A DNA stretch of 64,000 nt from G963665085 sp963665085 (GTDB lineage: Bacteria > Bacteroidota > Bacteroidia > Bacteroidales > JAAAOM01): positions 1,240,001 to 1,304,000 of the forward strand of contig CAXXXS010000002.1 in the NCBI GenBank assembly GCA_963665085.2, in the 5' to 3' direction. Under the pieces are notes generated by a model. The model was not told where the DNA came from, did no database searches, and saw only the letters and a program-made list of their open reading frames with translations. Position 1 is the first letter of the stretch. Every line of letters starts with the position of its first letter. Both the position numbers and the translations under genes were made by a program. Of the stretch, positions 9,764-18,132 are shown piece by piece.

Positions 9764-11686
9764 TTAGAAGTTAATTAATTCCTGAACATTAGGTTGATCT
9801 TTTAACATATCCCATTTTCGAAGCAAATACTCTGACAACGATAAATCATAGGAGGCAAATCTTGCAAATCCTTTTACATCCGGAGATTTAATTTCATAGA
9901 TGTTTTTCACTACATCAAAAACTTCTTGATTTTTTACATTTGCAGCATCAATACTATTTAGTGTAAAAGCTCTATCCATTATACCATAAGACTCCATATC
10001 AGACAAAATTCGCACATAGGTTTTTATAGCGGTATCCTCTTCTCCCATTCGATATAAAGTTTCCGCTGCTAATACTGCAACAGAAATCGATTCATCATTG
10101 GCGGCAACCTTCAATTTTTCTATTGCCTCTTGTGCAATTTCCTTATGAATCAACAAACCAACTACTCCCCAATAACGGATGGCACTGTTCTCACTTTCCA
10201 TGTTATTTATATAAGCCTCAATATCTCCTTCTGGTGTTGTAGCTAATTGTGCTGCTGCCAATAATTCATCAAACGGACATGCCTCGGAACGCATATAATC
10301 ATACATCGATTTTTCTCCCGAAAATTTTTCATAGTCGGATTCTGGAACTAAACCTACATCCCGAATCTCTTTCATCCAGTTTGTCTCTACATCACGCATT
10401 TCTGAAAGTAAATCAGCATAAGCCGGATCATCAACCAGGTTATTAATTTCCCAGGGATCGTTTTCAGTATCATACAATTCTTCTAGCGGTTTCTCCATAA
10501 AAAACCGACTCTGAACTTCATTCGTCTTTCCGGCTTTAAATGCATCTTCCCATGCCTGGGCTGAAGGTGCAAGGAATAAAAACGACAAATGCTGCATACT
10601 AATTCTGAAAGGCATATAATTTTTTATATATCGATACTTACCATTTGTTACAGCACGTACCATATCATAACGTTCATCCATTCGTTGACGAGTCATAAAA
10701 ACATAATCGGGTGCCTCAGCTGTTTTTTCTCCCAGGAAAGCATCTCCTTGTAAATAATCCGGTATGGGTGCTCCTGTTATACTTAAAAGAGTCGGAACAA
10801 GATCAACAAAACTCACTAACCGCTCTACTTTCATTCCCGGTTTTTCTGCCGGATATAAATGCTTGTATTTTTCAGGAATACTTATGATAAAAGGAACTCT
10901 GGTTCCTGTATCATAAACATAGCGTTTACTGCGCGCCAACACACCGCCATGATCACCATAGTATACTACAATGGTATTTTCCTTTAACCCACTTTCTTCA
11001 AGTTGCTTTAACAACGCTCCTACCTGACCATCCATCTTTTCATGCAAATCATAATATTGAGCCCAATCATGTCGAATCTCAGGCAAATCCGGATGGTAAG
11101 GTGGAATTTCAATCTTTTCCGGATCATGACCTAACTCTTCTGTTGGAGTTTGCATAAAAATTCTGCTTTCATGCGTAGTCATCAGATTAAATACAGCAAA
11201 AAATGGCTGTCCTTCTCCCCTATTCATATAGGTAGCTGAATCACTACATTCATCCCAAATAATATTATAATCACCCTTATAATTATAATCTGTTTTAGAG
11301 TTATTGGTACAGTAATATCCCAGCTCCCTCAGGTATTCTGGATAAAGTTTCACATCATCTGACTTTGCATATGTACTTCTCATCTGCTCATTACCGTTTG
11401 ATGCTGCATATACACCTGAAATAATCGTATTCCTGGCAGGCGCACATACAGGAGAATTTGCAAATGCATTTGTATACCTGAAACCTTCAGTTGCTAATTT
11501 GTCTAAATTTGGTGTTGTTGCCATTTCATTGCCATAACAACCCAGAAAATAAGCACTGTTGTCTTCACTGGTAATCCAAAGAATATTAGGTAATTCTTCG
11601 GGGGTTTTCTTACATCCCCCAAAAGATATCGTTGAAGCAACGATAGTACCGATAGCTAAATACCGGCTATTTTTAATTGATTTCAT
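9764..11686 (-). CDS. Sulfatase (formylglycine-dependent) lipoprotein with C-terminal HEAT-like region
   Basis: A 640-residue lipoprotein (lipobox SFGGC, Cys25). The sulfatase fold starts with NILWITSEDNS, supplying metal ligands, and the modification motif is CAPAR with Cys81 as the residue oxidised to formylglycine. YGDHGG carries the second metal-ligand pair, and RVPFIISIP follows as usual. After about residue 470 the protein continues into a helical region with HEAT-like repeats (AIRYWGVVGLLI, VAVLAAETLYRMG), seen in several carbohydrate sulfatases. The likely role is removal of sulfate esters from a marine or host glycan in the periplasm. An anaerobic sulfatase-maturating enzyme must act on it and is not in the window. 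The substrate is not predictable here. Confidence 0.9.
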   Translation of the reverse strand: MKSIKNSRYLAIGTIVASTISFGGCKKTPEELPNILWITSEDNSAYFLGCYGNEMATTPNLDKLATEGFRYTNAFANSPVCAPARNTIISGVYAASNGNEQMRSTYAKSDDVKLYPEYLRELGYYCTNNSKTDYNYKGDYNIIWDECSDSATYMNRGEGQPFFAVFNLMTTHESRIFMQTPTEELGHDPEKIEIPPYHPDLPEIRHDWAQYYDLHEKMDGQVGALLKQLEESGLKENTIVVYYGDHGGVLARSKRYVYDTGTRVPFIISIPEKYKHLYPAEKPGMKVERLVSFVDLVPTLLSITGAPIPDYLQGDAFLGEKTAEAPDYVFMTRQRMDERYDMVRAVTNGKYRYIKNYMPFRISMQHLSFLFLAPSAQAWEDAFKAGKTNEVQSRFFMEKPLEELYDTENDPWEINNLVDDPAYADLLSEMRDVETNWMKEIRDVGLVPESDYEKFSGEKSMYDYMRSEACPFDELLAAAQLATTPEGDIEAYINNMESENSAIRYWGVVGLLIHKEIAQEAIEKLKVAANDESISVAVLAAETLYRMGEEDTAIKTYVRILSDMESYGIMDRAFTLNSIDAANVKNQEVFDVVKNIYEIKSPDVKGFARFASYDLSLSEYLLRKWDMLKDQPNVQELINF

Positions 11687-11907
11687 AAGAAATAGTTTTT
11701 AATTAGTTTGTTAATTGCACACAATTTAGGTATTTTTCAATTGATGCTGAACAATATTTTCTTTTTAGCACAATCATTTACTTAGTTATTCTGCAACCGT
11801 CCTGTATCTTTTTATTATATTTTATCTCGTTATGAAGCCCATGCATTTATTAACTAATTACTAATCAAAAACCTAACCCAATTTTAGGTTGAAATAGACA
11901 TAAAAAC
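11687..11907. other. A/T-rich upstream region of the sulfatase gene
   Basis: This non-coding stretch lies between the divergent sulfatase gene and the sensor fragment. I see no recognisable promoter box with both elements and no RNA. Confidence 0.35.
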
Positions 11908-12117
11908 ATGTTAAAGTTTGGAGTTATAGTATATTTTACCAAACACATTTTAACCAGCCATAAAAAATTATGGTTATTTCATATACTTCTATTCTTATTT
12001 ATAAATATTGCTAATTCTCAGGAAGATAATTTAAGTTTTAAACGGTATACAATTGACGATGGACTTTCTCAAAGTCGGGTCTATGATATTAATCTTAAAA
12101 TACCATGGGTCTGTTGA
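11908..12117 (+). pseudogene. Truncated N-terminus of a reg_prop/hybrid two-component sensor
   Basis: A 69-codon frame. It starts with a hydrophobic export signal (LWLFHILLFLFINIANSQ) and then reads FKRYTIDDGLSQSRVYDI, the hallmark first strand of the reg_prop beta-propeller found in hybrid two-component sensors that control polysaccharide loci. Full-length sensors exceed 1000 residues. Here the frame breaks after KIPWVC, and the symporter gene begins on the other strand 57 bases later. The rest of the sensor is gone. This is therefore a deletion remnant and not a small protein gene. Confidence 0.75.
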
Positions 12118-12173
12118 TGGAAAAATCACGTAACATCCCATTCTTGTTTTTTCTACAAATGAGAAAATTGTTT

Positions 12174-13385
12174 TTATACCTTAAGCTGCTCACCCTCGCT
12201 TTTTGCGATTATAACAGCACCGCAAGAATCACTCCATACATTTGTTGCTGTTCTGAACATATCAAGAATTCTATCTACAGGCAAGATAATTGCAATGGCT
12301 TCAAGCGGTAAACCTATCGCTGAAAAAACTATTGTCATTGTTACTAAACTAGCCATGGGTACAGCAGCCGTGCCTATAGATGCTAACAATGCTGTAAGAA
12401 CCATAATAAACTGCTCTGTAAATGTTAACTCAATTCCATAAAGCTGAGCAATAAATCCTGCTACAGCAAGCTCGTATAAAGCAGTCCCATCCATATTTAT
12501 TGTTGCTCCTAAAGGAAGTGTAAAGCTGCTAATTTTATTAGATACTCCTGAGTTATTTTCAACAGCTTCCATTGTAAGTGGTAATGTTGCATTTGAAGAA
12601 GCAGTAGAGAACGCAGTTAATAATGGCGTTACCATTGCTTTAATATGTTTAATCGGATTTATCTTCCCAACAAATTTTAATATCAATGGTAATGAAACAA
12701 ATACATGAATTAACAATCCTGCAATTACAACAATCATGAAAATACCCAGTCGTTGAAACAATTCTAAGATATTCTTTTGTTGAGCGACAACTTCAGCAAC
12801 AAAACCGAAAATTCCAATTGGCGCAAAGCGAATGATAAACAAAGTTATTTTCATCATTACCTCAAAGGCTGCTGAGAAAAAATCAGTAAGTAATTTCCTG
12901 TGAGTATCATTTACACGTGTAATAAAGAATCCAAATAAAATTGCAAAGAAGATAATCGATAGCATATCTCCGCTTGTAAAAGCGCTGAAAATATTTGTTG
13001 GTATTATCTCTATCAAAGTCTCTGAAATTGGTTTTTTCACTAACTCAAGTTGCTCAGTTGCATTACTTAGTGTAATAGTTGCGCCAACACCCGGTTTAAT
13101 AATATTTACAAAAAATAATCCTGTTAGGATAGCAATCAAACTAGTTGATAGATAATAAACAATTGTTTTTACCCCTATCCGACCCAAACTACCTGATTCT
13201 CCGATGTTTGTAACACCGGTTATCAACGATGTAAGAACCAGCGGGACAACAATCATCTTTAATGCCCTAATGAAAATTGTTCCCATCCAACTAACATAGG
13301 GTGTTAAATCTTTAAAAAAAATTCCAAATAAAACTGCTAAAATAAGTGCTATTAAAATCTGCCAATGCAACTCAATTCTTTTCAT
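12174..13385 (-). CDS. Dicarboxylate/amino acid:cation symporter (DAACS family)
   Basis: A 403-residue integral membrane protein of the glutamate transporter fold (GltP/DctA/GltPh type). The first re-entrant hairpin shows the serine-rich motif STASSNATLPLTM, and transmembrane segment 7 has NMDGTALYE, the cation and substrate binding motif. The second hairpin region is SIGTAAVPMAS, and VDRILDMFRTATNV provides the Asp/Arg/Thr/Asn substrate ligands of segment 8. Eight transmembrane segments and the length are normal for the family. The expected role is Na+- or H+-coupled uptake of aspartate, glutamate or C4-dicarboxylates; the motif alone does not decide which. It is divergent from hypF, with about 120 bases between the two starts. 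Confidence 0.92.
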   Translation of the reverse strand: MKRIELHWQILIALILAVLFGIFFKDLTPYVSWMGTIFIRALKMIVVPLVLTSLITGVTNIGESGSLGRIGVKTIVYYLSTSLIAILTGLFFVNIIKPGVGATITLSNATEQLELVKKPISETLIEIIPTNIFSAFTSGDMLSIIFFAILFGFFITRVNDTHRKLLTDFFSAAFEVMMKITLFIIRFAPIGIFGFVAEVVAQQKNILELFQRLGIFMIVVIAGLLIHVFVSLPLILKFVGKINPIKHIKAMVTPLLTAFSTASSNATLPLTMEAVENNSGVSNKISSFTLPLGATINMDGTALYELAVAGFIAQLYGIELTFTEQFIMVLTALLASIGTAAVPMASLVTMTIVFSAIGLPLEAIAIILPVDRILDMFRTATNVWSDSCGAVIIAKSEGEQLKV

Positions 13386-13505
13386 AATACCCTCTCAAGA
13401 ATAATTTCTACAATTAAGGCCTATAAAGTACTATATCTTTTTAGAATAATCCAAGCCATATTCTTCTTGATTTTTGTTACTTTTAGAGCAAACGTTTTTT
13501 CATTC

Positions 13506-15791
13506 ATGAAACTAGCTGAAATTGACAATAAAAAAGCTTTTTCGCTTGAAGTAACTGGATTGATACAAGGTGTTGGTTTTCGGCCATTTGTATACAATCT
13601 GGCTAAGTTATTTCAACTTAATGGTAAAGTTAGAAATACAAACATGAATGTTGAAATTATTATTGAAGGAGAAAAATCACAGGCTGAAAAATTTATTTTA
13701 GAATTAAAAGCAAAACAACCTGTAGCTGCTGATATTAAAAATATTTCAGTTAAAGAAATAGCTATAAACAACTATACTGATTTTGAAATACAAACAAGCC
13801 AAAATCTTTCTGATAACATAACACAGGTAAGTCCTGACATTGCTGTCTGTGATAAATGTTTGGATGATTTAAGAAATCAATCTCATCGCATCTCCTACCC
13901 TTTCGTAAATTGTACTAATTGTGGACCTCGTTTCACAATAATTAAAAGCCTTCCGTACGATCGTCCAAACACAACAATGGATGTATTTGAGATGTGTGAA
14001 ACATGCTCTGAGGAATACCATAAAATAACAGATCGCCGATTTCATGCCCAACCTATTTCCTGTAATTCTTGCGGTCCTAAATACAGACTACTGGAAGATA
14101 AAAATGTGTTTTTAGAATTCGATAAAATTCTTGAAAAGACAAAAATAATTCTTAACAATGAAGGTGTTATTGCTATCAAAGGCATGGGTGGTTTTCATTT
14201 AATGTGTAATGCAAAAAGTGAGAAAGCCGTAAACAAAACCAGAAAAATAAAGAAAAGAGATAAAAAACCATTTGCTGTCTTATTTAAAGATCTTAATTGC
14301 ATCAAAGCATATTGTAACGTTAATAAGGAAGAAACTGAATTATTAACTTCCAGGAAACGTCCAGTAGTTATCCTTGATTCTTTTAACAATTTAGCTCAAG
14401 GAATTTCAGAAGAGTTAAATACAATTGGGGCTTTACTCCCCTATATGCCAATGCATCATTTGCTGTTCGAGGATTTAGATACAAATGCATTGGTTTTAAC
14501 AAGTGCGAACCTATCTGGTAATCCAATTCTAATTGACAATAATATTACAGCAGAACTACTTATTAAAGAAGTTGATGCAATACTTGATTACGACAGGGAT
14601 ATTCATAACAGAACTGACGATTCGGTTTGTCAAACAGCAGGAAATGAACAACAGATTTTACGCCGCTCAAGAGGTTTTGCTCCTCAACCCATTTATGTTG
14701 ATTTTCCAGTAGAAGGTATTTTTGCTTCCGGTGCAGAATTAGTTAATTGTTTCTGTATTGGCAAAGGAAATCAGGCCATTTTAAGCCAGCATATCGGCGA
14801 TCTAAAAAACTACGAAACATATCAGTTTTACGAAGAAACATTTAATAGATTTCAATCCTTATTCAAATTTAAACCTCAACTGGTTGTTCATGATTTACAT
14901 CCGGATTATCTCTCAACCCGTTTTGCGCTGGAATTACCACTAAAACAAATTGCTGTTCAGCATCATCATGCTCACATTGCCGCTGTAATGACAGAACATA
15001 ATATCAATGAAAAGGTTATTGGAGTCTGTCTTGACGGAACCGGCTATGGAACAGACGAAAAAATCTGGGGTGGCGAATTTTTCACTTGTGATTTTATTGA
15101 TTGCTACCGCAAATCTCATTTTGAATATATTGATCTTCCTGGAGGAGATAAAGCTACAGAAGAGCCCTGGCGAATGGCTGCTTCTTATTTAAAGGAAATA
15201 TATGGTAACGATTGGATTAATCTGGATATTCCTTTGGTAAAAGAATTAAAAGTCGAAATTCCACAATTCAGTATTTTTTCAAAGATATTATCTGTAAGGA
15301 ATCACATAAAAACTTCCAGTGCCGGTCGATTATTCGATGCAGTAGCGGCATTAACCGGAATATGCAAATATTCTGCTTTTCATTCCCAGGCTCCTATGTT
15401 ACTACAGAATTCTGCAACCATAGATGTAAAAGAAATCTATAATTTTAAGACTGGTGAGAGTTTATCTTTTTTACCCGCCATTGAAGAAATCATTCATGAT
15501 ATTCAAAATAAAACGGATATACATATTATTGCTTCCCGTTTTCACAATACAATCGCAGAAGCTATATCTGAACAAGTAACAATTATTCATAATAGCTCCG
15601 GAATCAACAAAGTTGTACTTTCCGGAGGATGCTTTCAAAATAAAATTTTATACATCAAACTAAAATCCAAATTACAGAATAAAGGATTTCAAATTTATAG
15701 TGGCAATAACATCCCTGTAAATGATGGAGGAATTGCCCTTGGGCAACTTGCAATAGCAGCTCATAAATTAAACAACGGATTAATTAACTAA
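13506..15791 (+). CDS. hypF: Carbamoyltransferase HypF
   Basis: A 761-residue protein that makes the CN ligand precursor of [NiFe] hydrogenase by carbamoylating the C-terminal Cys of HypE, using carbamoyl phosphate and ATP. The acylphosphatase domain has GLIQGVGFRPF near the N-terminus. Two zinc-finger pairs follow (CDKCLDDL, CTNCGPRF, CETCSEEY, CNSCGP), then the YrdC-like domain (IKGMGGFHLMCNA, LTSANLSGNP) and the Kae1-like domain with metal ligands in HHHAHIAAVM and GTGYGTD. The open frame reaches back to 13365, but that part overlaps the symporter gene and lacks family sequence, so ATG 13506 is chosen. The gene leads the hyp operon, with hypC 11 bases downstream. Confidence 0.96.
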   Translation: MKLAEIDNKKAFSLEVTGLIQGVGFRPFVYNLAKLFQLNGKVRNTNMNVEIIIEGEKSQAEKFILELKAKQPVAADIKNISVKEIAINNYTDFEIQTSQNLSDNITQVSPDIAVCDKCLDDLRNQSHRISYPFVNCTNCGPRFTIIKSLPYDRPNTTMDVFEMCETCSEEYHKITDRRFHAQPISCNSCGPKYRLLEDKNVFLEFDKILEKTKIILNNEGVIAIKGMGGFHLMCNAKSEKAVNKTRKIKKRDKKPFAVLFKDLNCIKAYCNVNKEETELLTSRKRPVVILDSFNNLAQGISEELNTIGALLPYMPMHHLLFEDLDTNALVLTSANLSGNPILIDNNITAELLIKEVDAILDYDRDIHNRTDDSVCQTAGNEQQILRRSRGFAPQPIYVDFPVEGIFASGAELVNCFCIGKGNQAILSQHIGDLKNYETYQFYEETFNRFQSLFKFKPQLVVHDLHPDYLSTRFALELPLKQIAVQHHHAHIAAVMTEHNINEKVIGVCLDGTGYGTDEKIWGGEFFTCDFIDCYRKSHFEYIDLPGGDKATEEPWRMAASYLKEIYGNDWINLDIPLVKELKVEIPQFSIFSKILSVRNHIKTSSAGRLFDAVAALTGICKYSAFHSQAPMLLQNSATIDVKEIYNFKTGESLSFLPAIEEIIHDIQNKTDIHIIASRFHNTIAEAISEQVTIIHNSSGINKVVLSGGCFQNKILYIKLKSKLQNKGFQIYSGNNIPVNDGGIALGQLAIAAHKLNNGLIN

Positions 15792-15802
15792 ACTTATTTA
15801 CT

Positions 15803-16018
15803 ATGTGTTTGAGTGTTCCTGTAAAAATAATTAGACTAGAAGAAGAAAGAGCAATCGGAACCTTAGGCGGTGCCGAAATTAAGATATCGCTCGATCTTGT
15901 TGACGATGTTAATGTAAATGATTATGTACTGGTTCATACCGGTTTTGCCATAGAAAAAATAAGCGAAGAAGAAGCGATTGAGACTATGGCTTTACTTGAA
16001 AAACTAAAAGAAGACTAA
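15803..16018 (+). CDS. hypC: Hydrogenase assembly chaperone HypC
   Basis: A 71-residue protein beginning MCLSVPVKI. Cys2 is the essential residue that, after Met removal, ligates the iron of the Fe(CN)2CO moiety. The rest (GTLGGAEIKISLDLVDD, DYVLVHTGFAIEKI, a C-terminal helix) is the OB-fold typical of HypC/HupF. It works with HypD as the scaffold on which the Fe centre is assembled and then delivers it to the hydrogenase large subunit. It lies 11 bases after hypF and 10 bases before hypD. The paralogue HybG is the alternative name in organisms with several hydrogenases; only one copy is seen here. Confidence 0.96.
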   Translation: MCLSVPVKIIRLEEERAIGTLGGAEIKISLDLVDDVNVNDYVLVHTGFAIEKISEEEAIETMALLEKLKED

Positions 16019-16028
16019 TTCATCCCTT

Positions 16029-17117
16029 ATGAAGTATATTGATGAATACCGTGATAAAGCCCTCGTTAAAAAACTAATATCAGAAATCCAAAAAATTTCC
16101 AGGACACCGGTAAAATTTATGGAAGTATGTGGTGGACATACAATGGCTATTCACAAATTTGGAATACGTAGCCTGTTACCTGACAACATTAAACTCGTAT
16201 CCGGACCAGGCTGTCCTGTCTGTGTATCGGATATACGTTATATCGACAAAGCAATTGCATATTCAAAAAAAGACAATATCATTATAGCTACTTTTGGAGA
16301 CTTAATTCGTGTGCCGGGAAGCAATTCATCACTTGACAAGGAAAAGGCATCGGGTGCAGATATCCGAATTGTCTATTCTCCTTTAGATGCTGTTGAAATG
16401 GCAAAGAACAATCCTGACAAACAAATAGTATTCTTAGGAATAGGATTTGAAACAACAGCTCCGGGAACAGCATCAGCAATTCTACATGCAAAACAGGAAA
16501 ATCTGTCTAATTTTCTTGTTCTGAGTTCACACAAAGTTATGCCTCCTGCCATGCAGGCCTTAATCGACGATAATGTTCAAATAAATGGTTATATAGCTCC
16601 CGGACATGTAAGTACAATTACCGGCTCCAACATTTACAACTTTATTGTAGAAAAATACAACATTCCAGTTGTTGTTACAGGATTTGAACCAACAGATATG
16701 TTACATGCAATTTTAATGCTTGTAAACCAGGTTGAGTTGAATAATCCACAGGTTGAGATACAATATAAAAGAGCTGTAAAACAAGAAGGAAATATTAAAG
16801 CTCAAAAAATATTAGCAACTGTTTTTGAGTTAAGTGATGAATGGTGGCGGGGTCTTGGCACTTTACCTAAAAGTGGATTAAAAATACGACAAGAATTCGA
16901 AGCCTTTGATGCTGAAAAACAAATCCAAATTTTAATTGATGAACCTAAAGAACCCAAAGGGTGTATTTGTGGTGAGATTTTAAAAGGAATTAAGGAACCT
17001 GCCGACTGTAAACTGTTTTCAAAAGTTTGCAAACCTGAATCACCTGTTGGGGCTTGCATGGTTTCTAATGAAGGCTCTTGTCATGCCGCATTTAAATACA
17101 GAAGCTTTAAAGTATAA
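16029..17117 (+). CDS. hypD: Hydrogenase formation protein HypD
   Basis: A 362-residue iron-sulfur protein that forms the HypCD scaffold for assembly of Fe(CN)2CO. Conserved HypD motifs are FMEVCGGHTMAIHKFG, the redox pair GPGCPVCVS, GFETTAPGTA and PGHVSTITG. The C-terminal cysteine cluster (GCICGEIL, CKLFSKVC, GACMVSNEGSCHAAF) binds the 4Fe-4S centre. All family cysteine blocks look present and the length is normal. It sits between hypC and hypE with gaps of 10 and 3 bases, so translation is probably coupled. Confidence 0.96.
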   Translation: MKYIDEYRDKALVKKLISEIQKISRTPVKFMEVCGGHTMAIHKFGIRSLLPDNIKLVSGPGCPVCVSDIRYIDKAIAYSKKDNIIIATFGDLIRVPGSNSSLDKEKASGADIRIVYSPLDAVEMAKNNPDKQIVFLGIGFETTAPGTASAILHAKQENLSNFLVLSSHKVMPPAMQALIDDNVQINGYIAPGHVSTITGSNIYNFIVEKYNIPVVVTGFEPTDMLHAILMLVNQVELNNPQVEIQYKRAVKQEGNIKAQKILATVFELSDEWWRGLGTLPKSGLKIRQEFEAFDAEKQIQILIDEPKEPKGCICGEILKGIKEPADCKLFSKVCKPESPVGACMVSNEGSCHAAFKYRSFKV

Positions 17118-17120
17118 AAT

Positions 17121-18128
17121 ATGAATCATAACCAAATATTACTAGGCCACGGAAGTGGAGGTAAATTAACCCACGAACTTATAAAAAAACTTTTCTTCAA
17201 GCATTTCCCCAATCCAATTCAAAATAAGGATACAGACGCTGCTTCAATAACATTTGAAAATGGAAATATTGGATTCACAACTGACTCTTTTGTTGTTGAT
17301 CCCTTGGAATTTCCGGGCGGAAACATCGGTCACCTGGCGGTTTCTGGCACTGTGAACGATCTCGCTGTTTCTGGTTTTATTCCTAAATATTTATCTGCTG
17401 GTTTCATTATTGAAGAAGGATTACCTTTTTCTATTCTTGAAACAGTTGTAAAATCAATGGCCGAAGAAGCTAACAAAGCAGGTGTTTATATTGTAACAGG
17501 AGACACAAAGGTAGTTGACAGGGGTAAATGCGATAAATTGTTTATCAATACTTCAGGAGTTGGAATTGCACACCCCAATTCTTCATGCCTAAAAAATGAA
17601 ATCTTACCAGGAGACAAAATTATTATAAATGGATTTATTGCCGAGCACGGCATGGCTGTGATGACAAAAAGGGAAGGCATGGCTGTTACGGATATTAAGT
17701 CAGATGTTGCCCCCCTAAATGGATTAATAAAAGAAGTACTGGATAACAACATCGAAATTAAGTTTATGCGCGATGCTACACGAGGCGGAGTAGCTACTGT
17801 TCTTAGCGAAATTGTCCTGGATAAAAAATTTGGTGTTTTGATAGATGAAGAATCCATTCCCATAAATGAAAATGTTAAAGGAATTTGTGAAATATTAGGG
17901 TTCGATCCTCTTTATGTTGCTAATGAAGGAAAAGTTGTAATGATTGTTACAAACCAAGATTCTGATAAACTTCTAAATATACTCAAAAAACACACTTTAG
18001 GAAATAGCAGTAAAATAATTGGCGAGGTAACAGATAAAAATAAGGGTTTTGCTTTGATGGAGACTTTAATTGGCGGGCAACGAATTATTGATATGTTAGC
18101 AGGTGAACAACTTCCCCGTATTTGTTAG
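17121..18128 (+). CDS. hypE: Carbamoyl dehydratase HypE
   Basis: A 335-residue PurM/AIR synthase-like ATPase that dehydrates the thiocarboxamide on its C-terminal Cys to thiocyanate, giving the cyanide ligand. The N-terminal glycine-rich segment GHGSGGKLTHELI, TTDSFVVDPLEFPGG and DATRGGVATVLSEI are family signatures, and the protein ends in the required PRIC tail. It follows hypD by 3 bases and ends the operon; hypA and hypB, needed for nickel insertion, are not adjacent. It converges on the histidine kinase gene with only 4 bases between the stops and no visible terminator, so antisense overlap of the transcripts is likely. Confidence 0.96.
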   Translation: MNHNQILLGHGSGGKLTHELIKKLFFKHFPNPIQNKDTDAASITFENGNIGFTTDSFVVDPLEFPGGNIGHLAVSGTVNDLAVSGFIPKYLSAGFIIEEGLPFSILETVVKSMAEEANKAGVYIVTGDTKVVDRGKCDKLFINTSGVGIAHPNSSCLKNEILPGDKIIINGFIAEHGMAVMTKREGMAVTDIKSDVAPLNGLIKEVLDNNIEIKFMRDATRGGVATVLSEIVLDKKFGVLIDEESIPINENVKGICEILGFDPLYVANEGKVVMIVTNQDSDKLLNILKKHTLGNSSKIIGEVTDKNKGFALMETLIGGQRIIDMLAGEQLPRIC

Positions 18129-18132
18129 GATT

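Noticed and set aside
12105..12311. 68-codon plus-strand frame after the sensor fragment
   Set aside because: It overlaps the 3' end of the symporter gene and shows no family sequence or continuation of the reg_prop propeller.
13365..13505. N-terminal extension of hypF
   Set aside because: The extra 47 codons overlap the divergent symporter gene and precede the acylphosphatase domain; ATG 13506 fits the family start.
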